Assembly: GCA_028286285.1 (NCBI GenBank)
Contig: JAQBRV010000002.1
Span: 52,814-116,813, forward strand
Origin: Candidatus Saccharimonadota bacterium
GTDB lineage: Bacteria > Patescibacteriota > Saccharimonadia > Saccharimonadales > Saccharimonadaceae
Length of the DNA stretch: 64,000 bases
Direction of reading: 5' to 3'
Position 1 is the first letter of the stretch; every line of letters starts with the position of its first letter. The notes beneath the pieces were generated by a model that worked only from the letters and a program-made list of their open reading frames with translations, did no database searches and was not told the DNA's origin. The position numbers were made by a program, and so were the translations under genes. Below are positions 26,260 through 33,541 of the stretch, piece by piece.

Positions 26260-26772
26260 ATGAATGAACTTATAGTCAATGACGATCCGGAGCCTGGTGA
26301 TCCGAACAACGAACAATATCCAGAAAATTTTGTCACTGGGCTTCGCTATGAAGATGATGGCCTCGCCAGTGAATACCGCGAATTAGAACGACAGCAACAG
26401 GAAAAAGTAGCAGTTGCAGCACTGTGCGTACAGGCTGAGACACTGTTTCGCGTCTATGAACCGTCCGGCGATATCTACGACCAAACTATCGCGCACGAAG
26501 ACGCAACACTGCGCCGTCGTCGCGAGACCCGCTCGGTCGATAATCGGACTATCACAACAATACTTTATTTCTTTAACGATAATCATAATGAGGCGGGCTA
26601 TTGTCGGGTGTGGACAAATGCCAGCGATCAGGTTAATTGGTGTTACAACGAGCAGCGTCATGAGCCCGCCGCTGAAGTGCAGGCTCATCTGCACGAAGTG
26701 TTTCCCCCCATTGATATGAGGATGAGTGCCCGAAGGTTTGGAAAACTAACGCTGCCGCGTATATTAGGCTAA
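26260..26772 (+). CDS. Hypothetical protein, 170 aa
   Basis: No family recognised. The first 45 residues are acidic and Pro/Asn-rich (NDDPEPGDPNNEQYPENF), followed by an alpha/beta domain with RRRRETRSVDNRTITTILYFF and a tail HEVFPPIDMRMSARRFGKL. No membrane segment. The longest frame opens with GTG 26239, but that lies against TATAAT (26241-26246). ATG 26260 is preferred, 13 nt after the box. Confidence 0.65.
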   Translation: MNELIVNDDPEPGDPNNEQYPENFVTGLRYEDDGLASEYRELERQQQEKVAVAALCVQAETLFRVYEPSGDIYDQTIAHEDATLRRRRETRSVDNRTITTILYFFNDNHNEAGYCRVWTNASDQVNWCYNEQRHEPAAEVQAHLHEVFPPIDMRMSARRFGKLTLPRILG

Positions 26773-26844
26773 AAAGTCTCGTGCATCTGCTCTGATAGTC
26801 CGCTATAATACCTATTTAGTACTTGATAAAAAAGAAAGCGAAAC

Positions 26845-27822
26845 ATGGACGAAAAAACAGAACCGACTGATATTTTTTTGTGGGCAAATCAGACCGACGC
26901 AGTTAAGAATGAACTCGATGCGGAGCTGTTTTTGTTTAACAAGAACTACACCCCATACAGTACCAATTTTGCAACCGATGTGAACAACCAGATAAAACCA
27001 CTATTTTTGTATGACTATATTAACTTTGTGAATCTCGGGGCTGGCACAGGGTTGGCCGTGCGTGATTATGAATTATCTGAGGCCGAAGACAGTGTGCTGC
27101 TGCGAACCGAGCTAGAAAAAGTCGGGCGCGCCGAGACTCTGATCCACTTAATTGAGCACCAACGTTCCGACATCGTGGAATTTAGCGAAGACGAACATGA
27201 GTTTAAACGCATCAAAGGTGTGGTGGCACGCTTTACGCACAAGAATAATCCGAAAAAGGCGTTTTACACCATCAAAGCTATCCAGCAGGGGAATGTGCTA
27301 AAAGGCGCAACCAGTTGGCAGTTCAAAGATGGTAAATTTGGCGCTTTTCAAGCCGAAGTTGGTCTTAAGATGCCCGGTGACAACCAAGTACTTATCATCA
27401 ATAAAGACATCTTTGCGTTTAATCAACGAAAATTTGAAACCCTATTCAATTACGATTATAAGAAGCAGCTCTTGGCCGACCAGAAAGTCGAGGAGATCGA
27501 GAAGAAGTATAAATTGAGCTTTCCGGATGGACTTGATCTACAATCTCTCGTGCGTGAGCGTAAAAAGATCGTCACTAAGCTACAAAAGCTTGAAATCGGT
27601 GCCGTGACGCAGGAGCAGGCTCTGGAATATGCCGATACCATGCAGCTGGAACTCATGAGCGACGATGCTGGTGCGATCATTATCATGGATGGCAACGACC
27701 TGGATATGTTCGTGAACCTCATCAATGAAGACTACATCACCAGCGAAATCACCGGCAAACGCTACGAGATCAAAAGCAAAAAACCGCTCGACGAACCGGA
27801 AGGTGAACCGCCAAGAGGCTAA
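26845..27822 (+). CDS. DUF4868/KwaB-like protein
   Basis: The 325-residue soluble protein resembles the DUF4868 family, to which the Kiwa anti-phage protein KwaB belongs. The features I rely on are a variable N-terminus, a central beta-rich region (KGVVARFTHKNNPKKAFYTI), the INKDIFAFNQRKFETLFNYDYKK segment near residue 195, a charged helix (VEEIEKKYKLSF), and the C-terminal RERKKIVTKLQKLEIG...IIIMDGNDLDMFVNLINEDY. In Kiwa, KwaB acts with the membrane protein KwaA. No KwaA-like gene is adjacent here, so a defence role is uncertain. TATAAT at about 26803-26808 gives a leader of roughly 35 nt. Confidence 0.5.
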   Translation: MDEKTEPTDIFLWANQTDAVKNELDAELFLFNKNYTPYSTNFATDVNNQIKPLFLYDYINFVNLGAGTGLAVRDYELSEAEDSVLLRTELEKVGRAETLIHLIEHQRSDIVEFSEDEHEFKRIKGVVARFTHKNNPKKAFYTIKAIQQGNVLKGATSWQFKDGKFGAFQAEVGLKMPGDNQVLIINKDIFAFNQRKFETLFNYDYKKQLLADQKVEEIEKKYKLSFPDGLDLQSLVRERKKIVTKLQKLEIGAVTQEQALEYADTMQLELMSDDAGAIIIMDGNDLDMFVNLINEDYITSEITGKRYEIKSKKPLDEPEGEPPRG

Positions 27823-27825
27823 AGC

Positions 27826-27854
27826 TTGTAAAAAGTTATTATATATGATATAAA
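27826..27854 (+). promoter_or_regulatory. Promoter TTGTAA-17-TATAAA (TGA-extended)
   Basis: TTGTAA (27826-27831) and TATAAA (27849-27854) are separated by 17 nt, with TGA before the -10. The leader to ATG 27904 is about 43 nt and contains GGAGAGG. Confidence 0.6.
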
Positions 27855-27903
27855 CATTCACAGTGTCTCTTGTACGACAGAGGCTTCATGGAGAGGTGAA
27901 GAA

Positions 27904-28218
27904 ATGGTCGACACGATGGCTTATAGCATCGCATCCCAAGATCGGAACTGTCTGCTCTACAACGCCAGGGAGCTATTGAAGCTTCCGGACGGTTCGGTCA
28001 ACGAGAAGCTCGTCGAGCGACTCAAGAACCACAAGTACGACCGTGAGACCGAGCTGATGCTCCTGGACTGCCGCAAGAGCCTCAGCGACATCTCACCGTT
28101 CGCCCTGAAGAACGCACAGATCGCGTTCCTCAACCAGCAGATCCAGCTGGATCGCCTCATCGACGACTGGCGGCGCTACCTCTCGAAGTATCGGGAGTGG
28201 TCCGACACTGACGACTGA
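27904..28218 (+). CDS. Hypothetical helical protein, 104 aa, atypical codon use
   Basis: No family recognised. The protein is almost entirely helical and charged (LPDGSVNEKLVERLKNHKYDRETELMLLDCRKSLSD, listed here only as a trend). Composition is unlike the neighbours: every one of the seven lysine codons is AAG and third positions are mostly G or C. GGAGAGGTGAAGAA before the ATG is a strong ribosome binding site. It has its own -35/-10 promoter and a terminator directly after, so it is a self-contained unit. The same style is seen at 55358, 55830 and 56595. Confidence 0.75.
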   Translation: MVDTMAYSIASQDRNCLLYNARELLKLPDGSVNEKLVERLKNHKYDRETELMLLDCRKSLSDISPFALKNAQIAFLNQQIQLDRLIDDWRRYLSKYREWSDTDD

Positions 28219-28251
28219 GTACCACCAGCCCCGCATCATCCGCAGTGAGCA

Positions 28252-28291
28252 CGTAGCCTCCGCGTCGATGACGTGGGGCTACTTGCTTTTT
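28252..28291 (+). terminator. Rho-independent terminator
   Basis: GTAGCC (28253-28258) pairs with GGCTAC (28277-28282), with an inner CGTC/GACG stem and 3-nt loop, followed by TTGCTTTTT. It ends the 104-aa gene. Confidence 0.85.
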
Positions 28292-28299
28292 AGAGTGTG

Positions 28300-28354
28300 G
28301 TTCCGGAGTTCGTCCACTAGGGACTCCCATAAGCATCTTTACCCCCGTTAATTC
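28300..28354 (+). repeat. Dispersed intergenic repeat, copy R1
   Basis: First of five related copies. Key blocks are GTTC, TTCGTCCACTAGGG, CCCATAAGCATCTTTACCCC and GTTAATT. It begins after the terminator of the GC-rich gene, 76 nt before the -10 of the next gene. Confidence 0.8.
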
Positions 28355-28375
28355 AGAGGTTTTTACATTATTTGA

Positions 28376-28381
28376 TATAAT
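28376..28381 (+). promoter_or_regulatory. Extended -10 (TGA-TATAAT)
   Basis: TGA-TATAAT ends 6 nt before ATG 28388, the shortest spacing class of leaderless starts in the window. Confidence 0.6.
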
Positions 28382-28387
28382 TATTTT

Positions 28388-28606
28388 ATGGCATATAAAC
28401 TACATGAATTAGTGAAGCGGGTACCCAGCGTAGCTGGAGATCATGAGTCAAAACCTGTTCCTCCACTTAGCCCAGCAGTTCAAAGAGAATTTACTCTTCG
28501 GCTTGACTTGAATGAAGGCTTTACGACTGAACATGGAACACCACGAAGCCGTCGTGCTGAGTTGGAGATAGCTTCCAGGGCACTAAGAGAAACGAGTGCG
28601 AGCTAG
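28388..28606 (+). CDS. Small hypothetical protein, 72 aa
   Basis: No family recognised. The protein is basic and Pro/Arg-rich, with a central VPPLSPAVQREFTLRLDLNEG and a helical end ELEIASRALRETS. It could be disordered in the first half. Support for coding comes from the ideal start-proximal -10 and from its place as the first unit of the repeat-separated array: repeat R2 follows 24 nt after its stop. Confidence 0.55.
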   Translation: MAYKLHELVKRVPSVAGDHESKPVPPLSPAVQREFTLRLDLNEGFTTEHGTPRSRRAELEIASRALRETSAS

Positions 28607-28630
28607 AGTGTCAGCGATTAAGTCTTAAAA

Positions 28631-28685
28631 GTTCGAAATTCGTTCACTAAGGGCTGCTATAAGCATTATCACCTCTGTTAATTTT
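28631..28685 (+). repeat. Dispersed intergenic repeat, copy R2
   Basis: GTTCGAAATTCGTTCACTA, then AGGGCTGCTATAAGCATTAT and CACCTCTGTTAATT. It starts 24 nt after the stop of the 72-aa gene and 87 nt before the next -10. Confidence 0.8.
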
Positions 28686-28692
28686 AATGATT

Positions 28693-28715
28693 AGTCTCCA
28701 AATTGGAGGCTTTTT
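28693..28715 (+). terminator. Rho-independent terminator
   Basis: AGTCTCC pairs with GGAGGCT (one G-U) around AAATT, followed by TTTTT. It separates the 72-aa gene from the ATP-grasp gene. The TTG at 28703 that opens the longest reading frame lies inside this hairpin. Confidence 0.75.
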
Positions 28716-28729
28716 GTTATTATAAAGTA

Positions 28730-29512
28730 ATGAAACATCTTGTTGTTGCCGTTAGTCCAGATTCCTCACTAGAACTGCTAGCGCATCATGCAGATATTGT
28801 AGTTTTGGATAAGGGCCTGATTAAAGACGGAACCACGTCATACGACACAATTTACATTAGGAGCCACTTTAGTCAGCAATCAACATTACCTCAAAATTTC
28901 CGTAGTGAAATTGATAGCTTGGTGCAACAAGCTCGAGACAGAAATCCAAACGTGAAATTTATTGATGGTATGGATAATGTTGATACAATTTTAGCTTTTG
29001 AAGATAAGTGGCTGCAGTATAAAACCTTCGATACGTTTATGTCTCGGACGGAGTTATATGACGACAACCTCGATACTTCGAGCTTCGCACGTCCAGTTTA
29101 TAAGAATAGATTGTCATCACGTGGTAGTGGAGTTACGTGGGATAGAGAAAGGGTCATAAAGTCACCGGGCGACTGGGTAGTTCAAGAATCTTTAGACATA
29201 CAAGAAGAGTTGCGAGTTTATGTCATTCTCGGTGAGGTTTACCCCATTGGAGCTGTCAAGCAAAGTATGACGGAAGGTAATATAGCTCAAGGAATTAATT
29301 CTCGCCCATTAACGCAAGATGAGGTTGAATTTTCATTAAGTCTAATGGAGCAAGCACCTAGTCTGGATATCGTGGGAATCGATATTGCGCGCATTACAGA
29401 CGGAGGACTTAGCCTCATGGAAATTAATAGGTCTCCCGGATTTGCAAAGTTTTACGAGCTTACAGGCTTCAACCTTGCGGACAAGCTCTATAAAACATTA
29501 GATGCAGAATAA
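28730..29512 (+). CDS. RimK-like ATP-grasp protein
   Basis: The 260-residue protein looks like a compact ATP-grasp ligase. An N-terminal alpha/beta domain (LVVAVSPDSSLELL) leads to a central region with KTFDTFMSRTEL and a glycine-rich loop LSSRGSGVTW. Then come VVQESLDIQEELRVYVILGEVYP and the metal-binding end IVGIDIARITDGGLSLMEINRSPGFAKF, where E and N in MEINRSPG match the ATP-grasp Mg site. Relatives ligate amino acids or peptides to proteins or small molecules. Substrate unknown. ATG 28730 is set by TGT-TATTAT (28715-28723), 6 nt upstream; the earlier TTG lies in a terminator. Confidence 0.8.
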   Translation: MKHLVVAVSPDSSLELLAHHADIVVLDKGLIKDGTTSYDTIYIRSHFSQQSTLPQNFRSEIDSLVQQARDRNPNVKFIDGMDNVDTILAFEDKWLQYKTFDTFMSRTELYDDNLDTSSFARPVYKNRLSSRGSGVTWDRERVIKSPGDWVVQESLDIQEELRVYVILGEVYPIGAVKQSMTEGNIAQGINSRPLTQDEVEFSLSLMEQAPSLDIVGIDIARITDGGLSLMEINRSPGFAKFYELTGFNLADKLYKTLDAE

Positions 29513-29521
29513 GAACTAAAT

Positions 29522-29566
29522 GTTCGAAGCTTATCCACTAGGGCTGCCAAGCATAAGCAGTTTGTC
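29522..29566 (+). repeat. Dispersed intergenic repeat, copy R3
   Basis: GTTCGAAGCTTATCCACTAG followed by GGCTGCCAAGCATAAGCAG; the 3' half diverges. It starts 9 nt after the ATP-grasp stop, and the next -10 (TGA-TATCCT, 29584-29589) is 62 nt from the repeat start. Confidence 0.75.
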
Positions 29567-29596
29567 CAAGGTATTCTACCTGATATCCTATTAGTT

Positions 29597-30061
29597 ATGG
29601 AACCAACATTATTCTCTCCTGACGATTATCCTCAGTTAAAAACATACAAGTTACTGAGAGAGGCTATTCTAGATAAAAGCGGCAAGCAATATGAATTCAC
29701 GCGAGGTAACTTTATGTATATAATACATCGAGAAAATGAGATGATGCTCGAACTACATACTCAGTATGAAGTTGACTCGTCATCGTTTGGAATAGGTCCT
29801 TGGGGATATGTGATGGTTATGCATAATGGTACAGGATCATTAGATCAGACCATCTTGCGTGCTTACTATATCATTCCACCTGGAGATACCTTAGAAAAAC
29901 CAACCCCTATCCTTATTGGAAAAGACTTCAGTATTCTAGACGAAGCTATGGATACATTGGAAGAATCTCTTATGGATGCTGGCGAGGACAATGATAATGA
30001 AGATACATACGTCGGTGACATTCATGAGTTTGGCGTGAGCCATGCGGGACCAATAGAATGA
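29597..30061 (+). CDS. Hypothetical acidic protein, 154 aa
   Basis: No family recognised. The protein begins MEPTLFSPDDYPQL and contains a helix (LLREAILDKSG), a beta-rich middle (FTRGNFMYIIHRENEMMLEL, FGIGPWGYVMVMHN) and a very acidic C-terminus (EDNDNEDTYVGD). No signal or membrane segment. TGA-TATCCT ends 7 nt before ATG. Repeat R4 begins 6 nt after its stop. Confidence 0.65.
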   Translation: MEPTLFSPDDYPQLKTYKLLREAILDKSGKQYEFTRGNFMYIIHRENEMMLELHTQYEVDSSSFGIGPWGYVMVMHNGTGSLDQTILRAYYIIPPGDTLEKPTPILIGKDFSILDEAMDTLEESLMDAGEDNDNEDTYVGDIHEFGVSHAGPIE

Positions 30062-30067
30062 AGATTA

Positions 30068-30120
30068 GTTCGAAATTCGTCCACTAGGGGCTGCCATAAG
30101 CATCTTTACCCCTGTGACTT
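30068..30120 (+). repeat. Dispersed intergenic repeat, copy R4
   Basis: The best-preserved copy with R1: GTTCGAAATTCGTCCACTAG, GGGCTGCCATAAGCATCTTT, ACCCCTGTGAC. Internal pairing CAC(T)AGGGG/CCCCTGTG can form a hairpin. The next -10 is 76 nt from its start. Confidence 0.8.
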
Positions 30121-30140
30121 CTTCGGAAATCAATTTTATT

Positions 30141-30149
30141 TGGTATGAT
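30141..30149 (+). promoter_or_regulatory. Extended -10 (TGG-TATGAT)
   Basis: TGG-TATGAT ends 6 nt before ATG 30156 and fixes that start; the upstream in-frame start at 30114 lies in repeat R4. Confidence 0.55.
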
Positions 30150-30155
30150 TGGTTC

Positions 30156-30419
30156 ATGAGTGATAAAACCCTGGAAGAGCGCATCGTAGCCATTGAACAA
30201 CGAAATTCAACCGTAACATTAGATAAACAATGGGAAACGAGTTGGATAAGAAAGATTTCCATTGGGGTACTTACATATATCGTCGTCCTTGTATATCTAT
30301 TTGTTATCGGCAATGATAAGCCGTGGATCAATGCTACCGTTCCGCCAATTGGCTTCTTCTTGTCCACACTCGCCGTTACGTGGCTGCGGGGTGTTTGGGA
30401 GGGTTCAAAGCAAGTATGA
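30156..30419 (+). CDS. Small membrane protein, 87 aa
   Basis: The first 35 residues are charged and helical (KTLEERIVAIEQRN). Two transmembrane helices follow (about 32-53 and 63-80), and the tail WLRGVWEGSKQV is short. No known family, although small proteins of this shape are common in CPR genomes. Its TGA stop overlaps the ATG of the next gene (ATGA), so the pair is coupled. Confidence 0.7.
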   Translation: MSDKTLEERIVAIEQRNSTVTLDKQWETSWIRKISIGVLTYIVVLVYLFVIGNDKPWINATVPPIGFFLSTLAVTWLRGVWEGSKQV

Positions 30420-30916
30420 ATCTGGAATATCCATACCAACTCGTGGCTTTTCTCGACAAAGAACCGAAAATAGGGGAGCCTGTTTATGGTGGTAAAAATG
30501 GTTGGTATCCCCAAGCAGCATTAAAAAGACGATTTAAAATAATCGGTCTGAGCGAAAACGAGCTGTTCCTGAAAATTGGTCAATACTGCCAAAATAGTGA
30601 AAGTTTTGATATAAAAACTGGAACCTTGACCCAGCCCGACAGAATGCCTGTAAAAATACTAGAGATCACACCTAGTCCTCAGCTTATGAAATTTCATCAA
30701 GATTTCATCGCGTATATGGGGGATGAACTGGCGTCTCGGTATCCGGAGCGTGATGGAGCAAGCTACTTCCCGCATGTCACAGCTGAATATAACGGTGAAA
30801 TGGTTATTCGTGACGAGCTTTTTAGTAATAAAGAATTTCAGATCAACAACGTGTTACTCCTAAAAGACACAAAGGATGAAGATTCGGTGGCGTGCAGGAA
30901 GTTCGATCTACTTTAA
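30416..30916 (+). CDS. 2H phosphoesterase/2'-5' RNA ligase-like protein (one motif degenerate)
   Basis: A 166-residue protein whose C-terminal part has an HxT element (FPHVTAEYNG, near residue 122) of the type used by the LigT/2H superfamily, preceded by LEITPSPQLMKFHQDF. A clear first HxT motif is not visible in the N-terminal half. It may therefore be a divergent, inactive or misassigned member. ATG 30416 overlaps the stop of the membrane-protein gene. The much longer frame that opens at 30323 overlaps that gene and is rejected. Confidence 0.5.
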   Translation: MNLEYPYQLVAFLDKEPKIGEPVYGGKNGWYPQAALKRRFKIIGLSENELFLKIGQYCQNSESFDIKTGTLTQPDRMPVKILEITPSPQLMKFHQDFIAYMGDELASRYPERDGASYFPHVTAEYNGEMVIRDELFSNKEFQINNVLLLKDTKDEDSVACRKFDLL

Positions 30917-30918
30917 AA

Positions 30919-30955
30919 GTTCGAAGTTCATCCACTAGAAACAGCCAAGCTTAAG
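30919..30955 (+). repeat. Dispersed intergenic repeat, copy R5 (3' end diverged)
   Basis: GTTCGAAGTTCATCCACTAG then AAACAGCCAAGCTTAAG. It starts 2 nt after the stop of the 2H-like gene, 72 nt before the next -10. Confidence 0.7.
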
Positions 30956-30987
30956 TAAAATAATAAATGACTACTCTAGGAATCTTT

Positions 30988-30996
30988 TGTTATACT
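30988..30996 (+). promoter_or_regulatory. Extended -10 (TGT-TATACT)
   Basis: TGT-TATACT ends 6 nt before ATG 31003. The alternative start at 30967 lies upstream of this box. Confidence 0.6.
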
Positions 30997-31002
30997 TTAA
31001 TC

Positions 31003-31230
31003 ATGAAGCAGATTATCGGATGGATCGGCGTCGGTTTAATTGTAAGCGCGTACACATTAAATGTGTTCGGTCTTTTGCGCGCTTCTGATTTGACTTATTG
31101 CATCTTAAATCTCCTCGGTGCAATAGGTATAATCGTTTCTTCGTATGCGAAGCGAGATTTTCAGCCCATCATACTCAATAGTATCTGGGTAATCGTGGCG
31201 ATTGTTGGAATTATACGAAGCGCAACCTAA
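31003..31230 (+). CDS. CBU_0592-like small membrane protein
   Basis: A 75-residue protein of three hydrophobic helices with the pattern IGWIGVGLIVSAYTLN, then ASDLTYCILNLLGAIGIIVS and LNSIWVIVAIVGIIR. This matches small membrane proteins named after Coxiella CBU_0592. Function is unknown. It is the last unit of the repeat-separated array. Confidence 0.8.
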   Translation: MKQIIGWIGVGLIVSAYTLNVFGLLRASDLTYCILNLLGAIGIIVSSYAKRDFQPIILNSIWVIVAIVGIIRSAT

Positions 31231-31298
31231 ATATTAGGGGATATCCTCGAGAGTCTCAAGCGAGCGTATAATAGAGGTTGAAAGCAGGGAGGTTAGGC

Positions 31299-32003
31299 AT
31301 GAAGTACGATGATATCAAAGTGTTATTTTTTAACACCACACTCAAGAAATCACCAGCAGTGAGTAATACGGAGGGATTGATTGACGCCAGCCGCAAGCTG
31401 TATGAGCAGCAGGGTGCCAATGTAGAAGTAATCCGGGCGATTGATCATGCTGTTGCCACTGGTATTCAGCCCGACATGACCAAAGAGGGCTGGGATGAGG
31501 ACGCGTGGCCAGAACTATACGAAAAAGTCAAAGCGGCCGACATTGTGATCATTGCTGGGCCCATATGGCTGGGTGACAACAGCTCGGAAACCAAGAAAAT
31601 TATTGAGCGATTGTATTCCAACTCGGGTGATATGAACGACAAAGGCCAGGCGGTCTATTACGGCAAAGTCGGAGCCGCCATGATTACCGGCAACGAAGAC
31701 GGCGTCAAGCACTGTAGCAGCAACATCCTCTATAGTCTGCAGCACATTGGCTTTACGATTCCACCGGAGGCCGACGCCGGCTGGATCGGTGAGGTTGGGC
31801 CAGGGCCAAGCTATCTCGATGAAGGTTCGGGCGGCCCAGAAAATGACTTCACCAACCGTCACATTACGTTTATGACCTGGAACACACTCCATTTTGCCCG
31901 TATGCTGAGAGACGCTGGTGGCGTGCCAGCTTACGGCAACATGGCAAAAGAATGGAAAGACGGCAACAAATTTGGCTTTTCCAATCCCGAATACCGCAAG
32001 TAA
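31299..32003 (+). CDS. Flavodoxin-like/NAD(P)H-dependent FMN reductase family protein
   Basis: The 234-residue protein has a flavodoxin fold: strand VLFFNTTLKKSPAVSNTEG binds the FMN phosphate, and DIVIIAGPIWLGDNSSETKKIIERL is the second flavin loop. GAAMITGNEDGVKHCSSNILYSL and FTNRHITFMTWNTLHFARML follow. Members reduce quinones, azo compounds or free flavins; the substrate is not known. GGGAGG about 7 nt before ATG 31299 and TATAAT at 31267-31272 set this start. This gene is leadered. Confidence 0.85.
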   Translation: MKYDDIKVLFFNTTLKKSPAVSNTEGLIDASRKLYEQQGANVEVIRAIDHAVATGIQPDMTKEGWDEDAWPELYEKVKAADIVIIAGPIWLGDNSSETKKIIERLYSNSGDMNDKGQAVYYGKVGAAMITGNEDGVKHCSSNILYSLQHIGFTIPPEADAGWIGEVGPGPSYLDEGSGGPENDFTNRHITFMTWNTLHFARMLRDAGGVPAYGNMAKEWKDGNKFGFSNPEYRK

Positions 32004-32006
32004 CGA

Positions 32007-32015
32007 TGATATACT
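32007..32015 (+). promoter_or_regulatory. Extended -10 (TGA-TATACT) for the PIF1-like gene
   Basis: TGA-TATACT follows the flavodoxin stop and ends 8 nt before ATG 32024. Confidence 0.6.
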
Positions 32016-32023
32016 AAGAGTAG

Positions 32024-33541
32024 ATGAATCAGGGGTTAGCGCTAGAAATTATGCTAGCAGGCGAGAGCGTGCTACTAACTGGACCGGCAGGGGCGGGCAA
32101 GACTTTTGTGCTCAATCAATTTATTCGGCTAGCTAAAAGTGACGGCAAGCACGTCTCGGTCACGGCCACAACCGGTCTCGCGGCTACCCATCTGGGCGGC
32201 ACGACGATCCATAGCTGGGCTGGTATCGGCGTGAACGATTTTGTGCCGCAAGGTTTTGCCGACCATGTCGCTAAGGGGCGTCGCGAAATTATTGAGAAAA
32301 CCGATGTGCTGATCATCGACGAAATTTCGATGCTGCACGACTACCGGCTGGATATGGTGGACGAAGTTTGCCGCTTGGTACGTAAAAAAGACGAACCATT
32401 TGGTGGCATTCAGATCGTCATGAGTGGTGATTTCTTCCAATTGCCGCCGATTAATCGTGGTGATAGCCGCGCCGGCGGCTTCGTCGTGAACAGTACGGTC
32501 TGGCAGGAACTTGACCCAACCATCTGTTACTTGGGTGAACAGCATCGTCAGGACGACGAAGTACTGCTCGACGTCCTCAACGCCCTTAGAGCGGGTGATA
32601 TTCGCCGCCATCACGCTGAGAAGTTATTGGAGCGTGTAGCGGTGCAGCCGGCCGAAGATGCGATTTTGACTGAACTGCACACTGTCAATATCGACGTCGA
32701 TACCCTCAATGAAAAAAAGCTAGCTGAGCTCGAGGGTGACGAACTCTTTTATACCCAAACGACAACTGGCTCAGATAACTACGTCGAGAACCTGCAGCGC
32801 TCTGTCTTGGCGCCATCCGTCCTACGTGTCAAACAAGGGGCGCTAGTGATGGCAGTCAAAAACGCGCTCGATAGAAAATATGTCAACGGCAGCCTGGGTA
32901 TCGTGACGGCGTTCGAGCCCTCGACCGAATACCCAATCGTAGAATTTAAAAATGGCCGCACTGTGACTATGCAACCCGACACCTGGGAGCTGCGCGACGG
33001 TGACAAGAAACGAGCCAGTATTACCCAAATTCCGCTCCGTCTGGCATGGGCGATTACCGTTCACAAGAGCCAGGGTATGACGCTTGATGCTGCACGAATT
33101 GATTTACGTAAAGCATTTGTCGAGGGCATGGGCTACGTGGCACTGAGCCGAGTAAAAAATTTAGACAACTTATATCTCGTCGGCATTAACCGCATGGCAT
33201 TGCAGGTGAGTGAGGATGCCCAGCAGATCGATGTACTGCTTCGTCAGCGGGCTGAAAGTGATCAAAAGAAGTTTGCCCACCTCAAAAAACAAGCCACCAA
33301 GCGCAAAGACCAACCAGTGGTGAAGGCGAAACAGGGGTCAAATTGGCAGGAAAAGATTGCCAAGATGCGTGAAACCTACCCGAAAGCATATATGCCCTGG
33401 GAAAAAGCCGATGATGAGAAGTTGAAGCAAGATTTTCAAAATGGCGGTAGCTTGAAGCAGCTTTCAAAAACTCTTGGGCGTCATGAGGGCTCGATCAAAA
33501 TGCGGCTTCAAAAGCATTTTGGTGAAGATATCATTGAGTAG
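32024..33541 (+). CDS. PIF1/RecD-like superfamily 1B helicase with C-terminal helical DNA-binding tail
   Basis: A 505-residue 5'-3' type DNA helicase. Walker A is LTGPAGAGKTFVLNQF (about 20-27), motif Ia VTATTGLAATHLGGTTIHSWAG, Walker B DVLIIDEISML near 95, motif III IVMSGDFFQLPPI and motif VI AITVHKSQGMTLDAARID...YVALSRVKNLDNLYL near 345-385. A linker of about 50 residues leads to a C-terminal helix-turn-helix-like segment (NGGSLKQLSKTLGRHEGSIKMRLQKHFG). Such proteins unwind G-quadruplexes or help repair. Its stop lies immediately next to the stop of the convergent LssY_C-like gene. Confidence 0.92.
   Translation: MNQGLALEIMLAGESVLLTGPAGAGKTFVLNQFIRLAKSDGKHVSVTATTGLAATHLGGTTIHSWAGIGVNDFVPQGFADHVAKGRREIIEKTDVLIIDEISMLHDYRLDMVDEVCRLVRKKDEPFGGIQIVMSGDFFQLPPINRGDSRAGGFVVNSTVWQELDPTICYLGEQHRQDDEVLLDVLNALRAGDIRRHHAEKLLERVAVQPAEDAILTELHTVNIDVDTLNEKKLAELEGDELFYTQTTTGSDNYVENLQRSVLAPSVLRVKQGALVMAVKNALDRKYVNGSLGIVTAFEPSTEYPIVEFKNGRTVTMQPDTWELRDGDKKRASITQIPLRLAWAITVHKSQGMTLDAARIDLRKAFVEGMGYVALSRVKNLDNLYLVGINRMALQVSEDAQQIDVLLRQRAESDQKKFAHLKKQATKRKDQPVVKAKQGSNWQEKIAKMRETYPKAYMPWEKADDEKLKQDFQNGGSLKQLSKTLGRHEGSIKMRLQKHFGEDIIE

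Noticed and set aside
28631..28690. tRNA suggested by a GTTCGAA T-loop-like string
   Set aside because: No acceptor, D-arm or anticodon stem can be formed around it.
28300..30955. CRISPR array
   Set aside because: The repeats are imperfect and separated by whole genes of 250-850 nt, not by uniform spacers, and no cas gene is seen.
28300..30955. Classical integron attC sites
   Set aside because: The conserved starts read GTTCGAA, which breaks the GTTRRRY core, no matching RYYYAAC partner is evident and no integrase is in the window. A cassette-like role is kept as a finding without this name.
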